Part shown: one piece after another, positions 9,329 through 17,412 of the stretch
How positions within the stretch are numbered: the stretch's first letter is position 1
How the letters are laid out: every line of letters starts with the position of its first letter
Source: CAZEGV01 sp964511645
GTDB lineage: Bacteria > Bacteroidota > Bacteroidia > Cytophagales > JAAEPT01
Length of the DNA stretch: 30,050 nt
Assembly (NCBI GenBank): GCA_964511645.1
Contig: CAZEGV010000033.1
Location: forward strand, 1 to 30,050
Direction of reading: 5' to 3'
Translations under genes and position numbers: made by a program
The notes under the pieces: generated by a model
The model's input: the letters and a program-made list of their open reading frames with translations, nothing else
The model's database searches: none
Told to the model about the DNA's origin: nothing

Positions 9329-10101
9329 TATTTTTTTACTAATGTTACCAATGTAAGCATAAAAGTGACCACTCCAAATACCAAAGAAATAAACGATATG
9401 TTTTTTGTGATTGATTTATATCTTGTTGGCTTAAAATATATAACATCTCCTGGATGTAAATAATAATATTCAGATTCTACAAAATTTATAGTGTTCATAT
9501 CCACTTTGATAGCTCGAGCTTTTTTATTATTATATTTTCTCAAAAGGAGTACTTGACGAGTATTCGTAAAATCTGTAATTCCACCAACCTTAGCCAAACC
9601 TTCAAACATTGTTGTACTCATATTAAAAATAGAAATTGTACTAGAATTACCAACTTCCCCGATAAAGGTAACTTTAAAACTCATCATTTTAACAGAAACA
9701 TCCGATATTTTATAGAATTTTAACAAGTTATTTTTAATAACCATTCTCAATTCATTTGTAGTCATATCCTTGACTATAAACTCTCCTAAAATAGGTAAAT
9801 AAATTTTCCCCTCTAAATCAACAACATAAGAGTCTGCGTAAAGAAAACTTTCTGAGACTTGCCCACTAGTTTCTTTTTTGTTAAAAAAAATCAATGATGC
9901 TTGGTCAGGACTCTGAATTCTAATATCTAAAAAATCTCCTTCCTGGATCTTATACCCCACTGACGAATAATTTAAAGCTAAATCTACACCACTAGAATCT
10001 TTAGGAATACTTTGTAATAATAAGGTGTTTCGGTACGAAACACATGAATTAAAAACTAATAAACCTATAATTACATATAACAGTTTTTTATAATCTCGCA
10101 T
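9328..10101 (-). CDS. Wza-like polysaccharide export lipoprotein (SLBB domain)
   Basis: 257 residues. The N-terminus is a lipoprotein signal ending VFNSC, with Cys20 as the lipidated residue. A poly-export domain follows (YKIQEGDFLDIRIQSPD, then DLEGKIYLPILGEF and MTTNELRMVIKNNL), then one SLBB-type repeat (KVTFIGEVGNSSTISI onward), and a hydrophobic C-terminal helix (about 235-255) ending VKK. This short Wza form with a terminal membrane helix is common in Bacteroidota. It should form the outer-membrane portal for the polysaccharide, docking onto the Wzc-like protein encoded next. The coding region overlaps the end of the upstream dehydrogenase gene by 14 bp and abuts wzc by TAATG, so the three are almost certainly one transcript. 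There is no acidic surface-export signal after the Cys, consistent with a periplasm-facing protein. Confidence 0.9.
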   Translation of the reverse strand: MRDYKKLLYVIIGLLVFNSCVSYRNTLLLQSIPKDSSGVDLALNYSSVGYKIQEGDFLDIRIQSPDQASLIFFNKKETSGQVSESFLYADSYVVDLEGKIYLPILGEFIVKDMTTNELRMVIKNNLLKFYKISDVSVKMMSFKVTFIGEVGNSSTISIFNMSTTMFEGLAKVGGITDFTNTRQVLLLRKYNNKKARAIKVDMNTINFVESEYYYLHPGDVIYFKPTRYKSITKNISFISLVFGVVTFMLTLVTLVKK

Positions 10102-11377
10102 CTACGTCTTTTTTATCCCACATTCCTTTTACATCATAAACAATCCCGCTTGACTTGATATATGATTGAGGTTTTTCTGCCAAAAATTCTTTATGAGAAA
10201 CAGCTAATACTACTGCCTCATAACTCCCTTTATCTACAGACGATACCAAATCAATATTAAATTCTTTTTTTACTTCTTCGGTAGATGCCCACGGATCATA
10301 CACATCTACCTCTACACCAAATTCTTTCAATTCTTGGTAAATGTCTATCGCTCTTGTATTTCTAATATCAGGGCAATTTTCTTTAAATGTAATTCCTAGT
10401 AATAATATTTTAGAATTTTTAACTTTCAAGTCCCTCTTTATCAAAAGCTTAATAACTTCCTGAGCTACATAAGCACCCATCCCATCATTTAAACGTCTAC
10501 CTGCTAATATTATTTCAGGATTATACCCTGCTTCTTGAGCTTTTTGTGCTAAATAATAAGGATCAACACCTATACAGTGACCACCTACTAACCCTGGTTT
10601 AAAGGGAAGAAAATTCCATTTTGTACCAGCTGCTTCTAGTACTTCATTTGTATCAATCTCTAATAAATTAAAAATCTTAGCCAACTCATTTACAAAAGCA
10701 ATATTAATATCTCTTTGAGAATTTTCAATTACTTTAGCTGCTTCTGCTACCTTTATACAAGAAGCCTTATATGTGCCAGCAGTTATCACTGTATTGTATA
10801 ACTTATCAACCACTTCCGCTATTTCAGGTGTAGAACCTGATGTTACTTTTAATATTTGAGCAACTGTATGTTTTTTATCCCCTGGATTAATTCTCTCTGG
10901 TGAGTATCCACAATAAAAATCTTGATTATATTTAAGTCCTGAAATTTTTTCTAAGACAGGAACACACTCATCTTCTGTAACTCCTGGGTATACAGTAGAT
11001 TCATAAACTACAATATCTCCTTTCTTCAATACACTCCCTACTGTTTCTGATGCTTTGTACAATGGCGTAAGAACTGGTCTGTTGTTTTTATCAGTAGGTG
11101 TAGGTACTGTAACGATATATACATTACAATCTTCTAAATCTGATAAATTAGTCGAACATCTTAGATAGTTTGAAGCCTCTCCTGTATAAAGTACAGATTT
11201 TAATGAGTTCTCAGAGACTTCTAAGGTTTTATCTAAACCTTTGTTTAACTCCTCTACACGTTCAGTGTTAATATCAAAACCAACTGTCTGGTATTGTTTG
11301 GCAAACTCTACTGCTAGAGGTAATCCAACATAACCTAATCCAACAATTCCTATTTTAAATTCTTCCATTTTTTTCAT
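10088..11377 (-). CDS. UDP-N-acetylhexosamine 6-dehydrogenase (WbpO/TviB/VipA type)
   Basis: About 429 residues, an NAD-dependent enzyme oxidising C6 of a UDP-HexNAc to the uronic acid. It shows the N-terminal Rossmann motif GIVGLGYVGLPLAVEFA, the middle-domain YESTVYPG and GYSPERINPGD, the catalytic-Cys segment GGHCIGVDPYYL (Cys near residue 267), and the C-terminal LLGITFKENCPDIRNTRA with DPWAS. These are characteristic of the UDP-GlcNAc/GalNAc group (WbpO, TviB) rather than UDP-glucose dehydrogenases. The open frame extends to a TTG at 11387-11389, but an ATG at 11375-11377 (MKKMEEF) or 11366-11368 (MEEFKIG) is a better start; I chose the first. As first gene of the polysaccharide operon it supplies a HexNAcA, so the polymer is probably acidic. 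Upstream lies a 123-bp gap with a small inverted repeat. Confidence 0.9.
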   Translation of the reverse strand: MKKMEEFKIGIVGLGYVGLPLAVEFAKQYQTVGFDINTERVEELNKGLDKTLEVSENSLKSVLYTGEASNYLRCSTNLSDLEDCNVYIVTVPTPTDKNNRPVLTPLYKASETVGSVLKKGDIVVYESTVYPGVTEDECVPVLEKISGLKYNQDFYCGYSPERINPGDKKHTVAQILKVTSGSTPEIAEVVDKLYNTVITAGTYKASCIKVAEAAKVIENSQRDINIAFVNELAKIFNLLEIDTNEVLEAAGTKWNFLPFKPGLVGGHCIGVDPYYLAQKAQEAGYNPEIILAGRRLNDGMGAYVAQEVIKLLIKRDLKVKNSKILLLGITFKENCPDIRNTRAIDIYQELKEFGVEVDVYDPWASTEEVKKEFNIDLVSSVDKGSYEAVVLAVSHKEFLAEKPQSYIKSSGIVYDVKGMWDKKDVDARL

Positions 11378-11437
11378 ATATTTTGGCAATATAATACATT
11401 TAAGTTTTATTCTTTCAATATAATTAAATCATTTACT

Positions 11438-11449
11438 GAACTTGAGTTC
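11438..11449. repeat. short inverted repeat upstream of the polysaccharide operon
   Basis: GAACT-TG-AGTTC, two 5-bp arms with a 2-bp spacer, sits about 60 bp upstream of the first gene of the polysaccharide operon, in the 11378-11512 gap. It could be an operator, but arms this short occur by chance. No perfect TAnnTTTG box is visible here; TATATTG (minus strand, around 11386-11392) is the nearest. Confidence 0.25.
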
Positions 11450-11512
11450 CTAAATTTCCATTTTCAAACAAAACCACCTCTTTCGCTATTAATTACAACT
11501 TCCACTAACAAC

Positions 11513-12415
11513 CTACTCCAGTAACAACAAAGATTTAGAAAGTTTTATTTTTTTCTTTTTAGACTTCTTTTTTATCTCTTTTAATGTGTCTTTGTACTCT
11601 CTTCTCAATAAGTATTCTACCCCTATTTTTGTTTCTAAAGCGATTAAACCATTTGTCTCAAAGCTTATTTGATTCACTAATTTTAGTTCTTTTTCGCTAA
11701 CTACTTGATGTATCAACATCTTATTAATACAATACAAATTTAGCCCTGAATACTCTTCTAATCCTACAAGGGAATTTCTTACCTTGTTCCAAGCCTTTTT
11801 TCCAATAAAGAAACCAATTTGAGCAAACTTGGCTTCTTTTTCTAACGAACTATATTCCAACCATTCATAATCATTGTTTTCACCTTTCTGAATAGCCCTC
11901 ACAAATGTTTTATATCCCTGTACTGATAGTTCCGATTTAAGTAATTGTTCATACGGACTTAGTTCTACGGACTTTTGTAGTAAAAAATCATCCGACACCT
12001 CTTTTTTAATAGTTTTACTCGGCTTCTTTATGTATTTAAGTAAAATCGGATGTAATTGATCTGCTACCACAAATCCTGGTATTTTATGTAAAACAACTTG
12101 ATTTTCATTCATTACTAGCATTGTAGGGTAGCCCGTAACACCTTGTTGGCGTGCAAATCGAATCCCTTCTTTCTGAGCATTTACCTTCAATACTACATAA
12201 AATTTATTCAAGGTACTTACCACTTTAGTGTCCAAAAAAGTAGTTTGATCCAATTGTTTACAATAGTGACACCAATCAGTATAGACATCTACAAATACAT
12301 TTTGTTTGTGTTTTTTAGCGTAGGCAAAGCCCTCTTGTATGCTCCCTTCAAAATATTTAATTTGAGAAAACCCAAAACTTGTTATCAATAAAAAAATCAA
12401 TATTAAATACCTCAT
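11513..12415 (-). CDS. exported thioredoxin-fold protein with unknown C-terminal domain
   Basis: About 300 residues from the ATG at 12413-12415, which overlaps the murI stop as TAATG; another ATG three codons earlier (12424) is possible. A signal peptide (MRYLILIFLLITSFGFSQ) predicts export to the periplasm. A thioredoxin domain follows: VFVDVYTDWCHYCKQLD carries the redox pair CHYC near residues 49-52, and GVTGYPTMLVM has the cis-Pro. The first part resembles the thiol reductase or DUF255/thioredoxin_7 group. Residues about 140-300 are helical, rich in Lys and without a motif I recognise, ending in a very basic KKKSKKKKIKLSK stretch. Role is probably thiol-disulfide exchange in the periplasm, but the partner is unknown. 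Coupling to murI does not by itself imply a wall-related role. Confidence 0.78.
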   Translation of the reverse strand: MRYLILIFLLITSFGFSQIKYFEGSIQEGFAYAKKHKQNVFVDVYTDWCHYCKQLDQTTFLDTKVVSTLNKFYVVLKVNAQKEGIRFARQQGVTGYPTMLVMNENQVVLHKIPGFVVADQLHPILLKYIKKPSKTIKKEVSDDFLLQKSVELSPYEQLLKSELSVQGYKTFVRAIQKGENNDYEWLEYSSLEKEAKFAQIGFFIGKKAWNKVRNSLVGLEEYSGLNLYCINKMLIHQVVSEKELKLVNQISFETNGLIALETKIGVEYLLRREYKDTLKEIKKKSKKKKIKLSKSLLLLE

Positions 12416-13200
12416 TATTCCCATAGTTTGTAATGCTCTAGGGCAAGTTCCTTGCCAAAAAACAGCGTTGTAGAAGCTTCAAAAGAAGGAGTAAAATCTG
12501 ACACATAAAAATGATGCTGAAGTTTTGAATTTTCTTTACTTGATTTTATTCGCTTTTTTAGATACTCTGCCACTACTTCAGAAGAATCTATCACCTCCAC
12601 CTGACCTTTATAATACTGTTCTATTTGTTTTTTTATCAATGGGTAATGTGTGCACCCCAGTATCAACGACTCAATTTCTGATAACTCATCATTACTTAGG
12701 TATTCTTCTATAATCGATTGAGAAATTGTATTGTCACAAAAACCCTCTTCAATCATCGGTGCAAGCAAAGGTGTAGCCAATGATTTTAACTCTATTCCTT
12801 CGGCTAACGCATCAATTTTTGTTTTATATACCTTAGAATTAATCGTCTGTTTTGTTCCAACCAAACCTATCTTTTGTTGACTATACTTTTCTTTCACATA
12901 ATCAACTATTGGATCTATCACGTTAATTACCAATGCTTTAGATCCCACATACTCTTTTACTAATTCATAAGCTGCTGCCGAAGCAGAATTACAAGCAATT
13001 AAAATAATCTTACAGCCTTGACTTAGTAACACATCCGTCACTTTTATAGAATAGGCTTGAATTGCCACTTGAGACTTATCTCCATAAGGAAAATGTGCGG
13101 TGTCACCAAAATAAACAATTCGTTCATTAGGTAAAGCCTTTACAACAGCTTTTGCCACTGTCATACCACCTATCCCACTATCGAATATTCCAATTGCCAT
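12415..13200 (-). CDS. murI: glutamate racemase
   Basis: 261 residues, standard for MurI, which interconverts L- and D-glutamate for peptidoglycan in the cytoplasm. The N-terminus GIFDSGIGGMTV and FGDTAHFPYGDKS are family hallmarks. The two catalytic cysteines are visible in IACNSAS (near residue 70) and LGCTHYP (near 181), each in the expected context, so the enzyme should be active without a cofactor. It is coupled by TAATG to the acetyltransferase gene upstream and to the thioredoxin-like gene downstream. In many flavobacteria, as I recall, murI lies near ompH/bamA; here its partners are different. Confidence 0.95.
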   Translation of the reverse strand: MAIGIFDSGIGGMTVAKAVVKALPNERIVYFGDTAHFPYGDKSQVAIQAYSIKVTDVLLSQGCKIILIACNSASAAAYELVKEYVGSKALVINVIDPIVDYVKEKYSQQKIGLVGTKQTINSKVYKTKIDALAEGIELKSLATPLLAPMIEEGFCDNTISQSIIEEYLSNDELSEIESLILGCTHYPLIKKQIEQYYKGQVEVIDSSEVVAEYLKKRIKSSKENSKLQHHFYVSDFTPSFEASTTLFFGKELALEHYKLWE

Positions 13201-13817
13201 TATATCTCTTTAGCAGGATTACCAAACACCATTTTATCAGATTTCACCTCACCTATCACAACAGACCCCGCTCCTATCCTCGCATTATCTCCTATCTTCA
13301 CACCTGATACAATTGTGACGCCTGCACCGATAAATACACCACTACCAATTGTCACATTGGCACAAATAGTAGATCCTGCACCAATTTGCACATGATCTCC
13401 AATTTTAGTTTCAGTATCTAGCAGTACGCCTGAGTGAATAATATTATGAGACCCAACTTGAACCAAAGTATTAAGAATTACTCCCATCCCTATAAAGTTA
13501 CCATAACTAAAACTAGCCGTTTTTGATAACTTTGCTTGAGGATGAATAGCATTAGTTGCTGTTATATCGTAATCTTCCAATAATTGCTTGCGATATTCTA
13601 CTTCATCTATTGCCAAAAAAGCGTTACAAGTATCTCCAATAATACTGGTATAACTATCATCTTCTAAAGTTCCTAAAATAGGCACTTCATCTATTTCGCC
13701 TTTAATATCTTTATCACTCAAAAATCCATAGACCTCTACGCCATTTTCTTCAAAAACTTCTTTTGCTGCTTTTCCCAAAGCATTTACTCCTATTATTATA
13801 ACGGGCTTTTTTTCCAT
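13200..13817 (-). CDS. left-handed beta-helix acetyltransferase, NeuD/PglD-like
   Basis: 205 residues. The first 75 form a small Rossmann-like PglD_N domain (VIIIGVNALGKAAKEVF, then GFLSDKDIKGEIDEVPILG). The rest is a left-handed beta-helix of hexapeptide repeats such as IGDHVQIGAGSTI, IGSGVFIGAGVTI and IGDNARIGAGSVV, closing with VFGNPAKEI. Family members are acetyl-CoA-dependent O- or N-acetyltransferases of sugars, for example PglD on UDP-4-amino sugars and NeuD on sialic acid. His residues are present in SHNIIHSGV where the catalytic base would lie. Although it would fit as the acetylation step for the sugar pathway at 3517-6916, it sits in a separate unit with murI, beyond a gap and the thioredoxin-like gene. 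Substrate is unknown. It lies just downstream of a strong terminator, so it should have its own promoter, which I could not define. Confidence 0.8.
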   Translation of the reverse strand: MEKKPVIIIGVNALGKAAKEVFEENGVEVYGFLSDKDIKGEIDEVPILGTLEDDSYTSIIGDTCNAFLAIDEVEYRKQLLEDYDITATNAIHPQAKLSKTASFSYGNFIGMGVILNTLVQVGSHNIIHSGVLLDTETKIGDHVQIGAGSTICANVTIGSGVFIGAGVTIVSGVKIGDNARIGAGSVVIGEVKSDKMVFGNPAKEI

Positions 13818-13850
13818 ATCGCAATTTAGGGCAAATTAAACAAAGGGCAT

Positions 13851-13882
13851 AAAAAAACCACTCTAGATTTTAGAGTGGTTTT
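13851..13882 (-). terminator. intrinsic terminator of the nucleoside transporter gene
   Basis: A perfect 12-bp stem (arms 13854-13865 and 13871-13882, core CCACTCTA/TAGAGTGG) with a 5-nt loop. In the minus-strand transcript it is followed by seven U residues (plus-strand A run 13851-13857). It starts 24 bp after the stop codon of the transporter. Confidence 0.9.
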
Positions 13883-13905
13883 GGAATTGTTAATCACATA
13901 GTCCT

Positions 13906-15144
13906 TTAAGCTTGTTTTGTCCTTGTATCATCTTTAAAGGCAAACACAAAAAACACAACAACAACTGCCACCATAGCTGATGCAATTAGCCATATTGGAT
14001 TCCAATTGTGGAGTGCCGTTACCGGGTCCTTATACGATTTAGTAATAGCTCCTGCAATATTTGACCCCAAAAACATCCCGATACCATAAGTTGCAGTAGT
14101 CATCAGAGCTTGTGCTGAACTCCTCAAGTTTTCCGGAGCTTTTTTATCAATATAAATTTGAGTTGATACAAATAGAAAGTCATAACAAATTCCATGTAAT
14201 CCAATTGCCACATAAATCATCCATAAATTAGCATCTCCATCTGCATAACCATAGAATAAATACCTCAATATCCAAGCAATCATACCAACTACTAGCATTG
14301 GTTTTATACCTATTCTTCCTAAAATAAACGGTAAAATCAACATAAATCCAACTTCAGATACCTGACCTAAAGTTTGTAATGCTGCAGATTTAGTAATTCC
14401 CATTTCACCAAGAAAGACACTCCCATTTGTAAAATAAAACGTCATTGGAATATAAATTAAGAAAATCGATATAATCAACATTCTAAACGAGCCATTTTTC
14501 ATTAAACCAATAGCGTCCAATCCTAACAAACTCTTCACATCTACTTTCCCCCCTTTATCTTTAGGTGCTACCTTAGGCAATGCAAAAGCAAGTAATCCTA
14601 AAACCACCGATGCTGTAGAAGCAATAAAGAATGGAATTGACGATGTTTCATCAAAACCACTCAACGTTATCTCATTAGTAAAATCAAGATTACCAAAACC
14701 AATAAACAAACCTGCAGCAATCCATCCTATTGTTCCCAAAACTCTTATAGAAGGAAAATCTTTTTCTGGATTCTCTATTAATTGCATCGCAATAGAACTA
14801 GTTAATGCTATTGTGGGAGCGTATAACAACATATAAATAATCATCAATGGAAAAAAGGTATCAAAACTAGTACTTGTAGACATAAAATACAATAACACCG
14901 CACCAACTAAATGCAAAACACCTACAATTTTTTCGGAATCGAAAAACTTATCCGCAATTAACCCTGTAAATATTGGCGAAATAATAAATGCAAAAGCTGT
15001 AAAACCATATGCTAACCCACTTTGTGTGTCCGTACAACCTAAGCCTTTCGTCAAAAAAGCACCCATTGTCACATACCATGCACTCCAAATAAAATATTGG
15101 AAAAACATCATTGTAGAAAGTTGTATTCTTATTTTTAAATTCAT
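13906..15144 (-). CDS. nucleoside:H+ symporter-type MFS transporter
   Basis: 412 residues with about twelve hydrophobic segments and short loops, an inner-membrane permease. The N-terminus (RIQLSTMMFFQYFIWSAWYV, then GLAYGFTAFAFIISPIFTG and IADKFFDSEK) matches the NHS family that includes NupG and XapB of E. coli, as does AMQLIENPEKDFPSIRVLGT with its GWIAAG after it. Family members import nucleosides driven by the proton gradient. A central cytoplasmic loop (PKVAPKDKGGKVDVKSLLG) divides the two six-helix halves. It is monocistronic: an intrinsic terminator follows it and another separates it from the gene upstream. A sugar substrate is possible, since related Bacteroidota permeases are poorly characterised and its neighbour acts on amino sugars. 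Confidence 0.85.
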   Translation of the reverse strand: MNLKIRIQLSTMMFFQYFIWSAWYVTMGAFLTKGLGCTDTQSGLAYGFTAFAFIISPIFTGLIADKFFDSEKIVGVLHLVGAVLLYFMSTSTSFDTFFPLMIIYMLLYAPTIALTSSIAMQLIENPEKDFPSIRVLGTIGWIAAGLFIGFGNLDFTNEITLSGFDETSSIPFFIASTASVVLGLLAFALPKVAPKDKGGKVDVKSLLGLDAIGLMKNGSFRMLIISIFLIYIPMTFYFTNGSVFLGEMGITKSAALQTLGQVSEVGFMLILPFILGRIGIKPMLVVGMIAWILRYLFYGYADGDANLWMIYVAIGLHGICYDFLFVSTQIYIDKKAPENLRSSAQALMTTATYGIGMFLGSNIAGAITKSYKDPVTALHNWNPIWLIASAMVAVVVVFFVFAFKDDTRTKQA

Positions 15145-15186
15145 AATGTTTCTTTACTTATAATTAAACAATCTTATAAATGTAAC

Positions 15187-15217
15187 AAAAAAAGGGAGAA
15201 CTACACGCTCTCCCTTT
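15187..15217 (-). terminator. intrinsic terminator of the nagB fusion gene
   Basis: A 9-bp perfect stem (arms 15191-15199 and 15209-15217, AAAGGGAGA/TCTCCCTTT) with a 9-nt loop. The minus-strand transcript continues with a U run (plus-strand A run 15187-15193). It lies 18 bp past the nagB-type stop codon. Confidence 0.88.
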
Positions 15218-15234
15218 ATAATTGTGAATAAGTC

Positions 15235-17184
15235 TTAAAAATTATTTAAAGACTTATCGATAAAATGATAACGTTTGAACGCTTCCATTGCCTCATACTC
15301 TGTAAACCCTAAAGCATCAAAAGCTTTTGCCGTATCGGAATTCCTATCCTCTGCGCGTTGCCAAAACTCTCTCGAATCACTTCCCTGAAAGACTACACCA
15401 TCCTTTTGAGATTGATGTTTGAATATTCCATAACGCTTTTTAATTACTTCCTCTGGTGACATTGGCACAATCATTTCTACATGCTCCAAAGCCCATTCTG
15501 CCCAAGCACCTTTGTACAACCATACCCAGCAATCTTTCATATAAGCCTCAGCTTTCAATTTTTCTAAAGCCTCAAATATACCATCCAAACATACTTTATG
15601 CGTACCATGAGGGTCAGCCAAATCACCTGCTGCATATACCTGATGAGGTTTTATCTCTGCCATTAAATCTGCAATTATTTTTACATCAGCATTTCCTAAT
15701 GGGTTTTTATCTATTTTCCCTGTCTCATAAAATGGTAAATCTAGAAAATGAATATTCTTATCCTCAACACCTACATAACGACAAGTCGCTTTTGCCTCTC
15801 CTCTTCTCATCAAGCCTTTTATAGCCCTCAACTCTTTAGTATCTATCTCAGAGCCTTTTCTATTTGCTACAAATTTTCTCGCTTCCGCTAATAATTTAGC
15901 TGAATTAGAAGTATCATAACCTAGGTTTTCATTGACATCATTCAAGAAATCTGCAAAACGAATTGCCTCCGCATCCGATACCGCAATATTACCCGAAGTT
16001 TGATAAGCAACATGTACCTCATGTCCTTGCTCTACAAGACGCAAGAAAGTACCTCCCATTGAAATAATGTCATCATCTGGATGGGGTGAGAAAATAATCA
16101 CGCGTTTTTTGGCAGGATTGGCACGTTCTGGACGAGTAGTATCTTCAGCATTTGGCTTACCACCTGGCCAACCAGTAATTGTATTCTGCAACTGGCGAAA
16201 TACCTTTACATTTACCCCATAAGCAGTTCCCGAGTCACTTTGAGCCAAAATATCATTTAACCCCGCTTGATTGTAATCTCTATCAGTAAGCTTAAGAATT
16301 GGCTTTTTCACCTCTTTAGACAAACCAATAACAGCCTTCTTAATCAAAAAATCATTCCACTCTAATTTTTGTACGTACCAAGGTGTTTTTTCTCTCGTCA
16401 ATTCAGACGAAGCTCCCTTATCCAACACAAAAGCACAATTATTATGGTACTGCAAGTAAGAAGCGGGCACATCTGAAGTAATTGCCTCCTCTACTGTTTT
16501 TCTAATAACATTAGCTTTTCCTTCTCCCCAAGCCATCAAAAAAACACGTTTAGCCTCCATTATTTTTTCAACACCCATCGTAATTGCCTTACGAGGCGTG
16601 TGCACAAGACCACCAAAATCATTCGCTGCATTAATCCTAGTAATCGCATCTAACGCCACCATACGAGTTTTTGACCCCATAGAAGATCCCGATTCATTAA
16701 ACCCAATATGACCATTACCACCAATACCCAATAGTTGGACATCAATACCACCATAAGACTGAATCTTAGCCTCATAAGCCTCACAATAATCATTGACCTG
16801 ATCAGCTTTAAGCGTACCATCAGGCACATTATAATTCTCTACAGGAATATCTATATGATCAAAAAGTTGCTGTTTCATAAAGTAAACATACGACTGCTCA
16901 TCATCTGGTTGCATTGGATAATACTCATCCAAGTTAAAAGAAACCACATTTTTAAAGCTCAATCCTTCTTCTTTATGCAAACGAACTAGCTCAGCATACA
17001 CCTGCTTAGGCGTAGACCCTGTCGCCAAACCTAGCACACAAGTCTCTTTTTTACTTTGTTTTTCTCTAATCAAATCTGCAATTTCAGCAGCCACAGCCTT
17101 AGAAGCTGATAATGAAGTATCAAATGAAAAGGTATTTACATTCTCAAATACTCTTAACGATGCGTTTTCTACTTTTCTAAGCAT
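15235..17184 (-). CDS. nagB: glucosamine-6-phosphate deaminase fused to a PIG-L/LmbE deacetylase-like domain
   Basis: 649 residues, far longer than single-domain NagB (about 240-270). Residues about 1-270 form the deaminase: GLATGSTPKQVY (phosphate loop), SFNLDEYYPM (catalytic acidic pair), GIGGNGHIGFNESGSS (active-site His and Glu) and ITMGVEKIM. After a linker of about 95 residues, residues 365-600 form a PIG-L/LmbE domain: IIFSPHPDDDIISMGG with the metal-binding HPDD, and later DLADPHGTHKVC, which supplies the third metal-binding His. The deaminase converts GlcN-6-P to Fru-6-P plus ammonia. PIG-L proteins are zinc deacetylases of GlcNAc-type substrates, so the fusion might act on N-acetylated substrates before deamination; that is inference. 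The fusion recurs in Bacteroidota as far as I recall. It is monocistronic with its own terminator. Confidence 0.92.
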   Translation of the reverse strand: MLRKVENASLRVFENVNTFSFDTSLSASKAVAAEIADLIREKQSKKETCVLGLATGSTPKQVYAELVRLHKEEGLSFKNVVSFNLDEYYPMQPDDEQSYVYFMKQQLFDHIDIPVENYNVPDGTLKADQVNDYCEAYEAKIQSYGGIDVQLLGIGGNGHIGFNESGSSMGSKTRMVALDAITRINAANDFGGLVHTPRKAITMGVEKIMEAKRVFLMAWGEGKANVIRKTVEEAITSDVPASYLQYHNNCAFVLDKGASSELTREKTPWYVQKLEWNDFLIKKAVIGLSKEVKKPILKLTDRDYNQAGLNDILAQSDSGTAYGVNVKVFRQLQNTITGWPGGKPNAEDTTRPERANPAKKRVIIFSPHPDDDIISMGGTFLRLVEQGHEVHVAYQTSGNIAVSDAEAIRFADFLNDVNENLGYDTSNSAKLLAEARKFVANRKGSEIDTKELRAIKGLMRRGEAKATCRYVGVEDKNIHFLDLPFYETGKIDKNPLGNADVKIIADLMAEIKPHQVYAAGDLADPHGTHKVCLDGIFEALEKLKAEAYMKDCWVWLYKGAWAEWALEHVEMIVPMSPEEVIKKRYGIFKHQSQKDGVVFQGSDSREFWQRAEDRNSDTAKAFDALGFTEYEAMEAFKRYHFIDKSLNNF

Positions 17185-17227
17185 TATATATATTGTTCAA
17201 CTATTCTTATTATCCTATATCGAAGCA

Positions 17228-17258
17228 CAAAATACAATCACTTTTGTAAATCACCAAA
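17228..17258 (-). promoter_or_regulatory. candidate promoter of the nagB fusion gene
   Basis: On the minus strand TTTG (17255-17258) is followed after 20 bp by TATTTTG (17228-17234), one base short of the Bacteroidota -7 consensus TAnnTTTG. This lies 44 bp upstream of the start codon. Confidence 0.4.
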
Positions 17259-17299
17259 AGAATCAAAAAAATAACTTATCACCGTTTAAGATTTATAAT

Positions 17300-17407
17300 A
17301 TTTTGGGCGTTCCCTTACTCATAAAAAAAAAACGTAAGGTCGGGCTTTACGTTCTCAATCTTTACTCGTACCTCGTAAAGGATTTCCACTGCAATCCCTA
17401 ACGTAAA
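17300..17407. repeat. dispersed flavobacterial intergenic repeat, copy 1
   Basis: The block begins near TTTTGGGCGTTCCC, passes an A10 run, and holds a hairpin with arms AACGTAA (17331-17337) and TTACGTT (17347-17353) around the loop GGTCGGGCT. It continues with ATCTTTACTCG and ends in GGATTTCCACTGCAATCCC plus a third AACGTAAA. I recall repeats with GGTCGGGCTTT...TCCACTGCAATCCCTAACG in many flavobacterial genomes. A divergent second copy in this window shares GGTCGGGCT and ATCTTT (29931-29990). It lies in the gap between the barrel gene and the nagB fusion gene. Confidence 0.6.
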
Positions 17408-17412
17408 AAAAA

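Noticed and set aside
11378..11389. TTG start for the UDP-HexNAc dehydrogenase
   Set aside because: Two ATG codons follow within seven codons and fit the start of the Rossmann domain better.
13200..13817. Treating the NeuD-like acetyltransferase as part of the polysaccharide operon
   Set aside because: It is separated from that operon by murI, the thioredoxin-like gene and a 123-bp gap; no sequence evidence joins them.
15456..16989. Plus-strand open frames (15456-15824 and 16735-16989) inside the nagB fusion gene
   Set aside because: They are antisense to a conserved, motif-rich protein and have no recognisable content.
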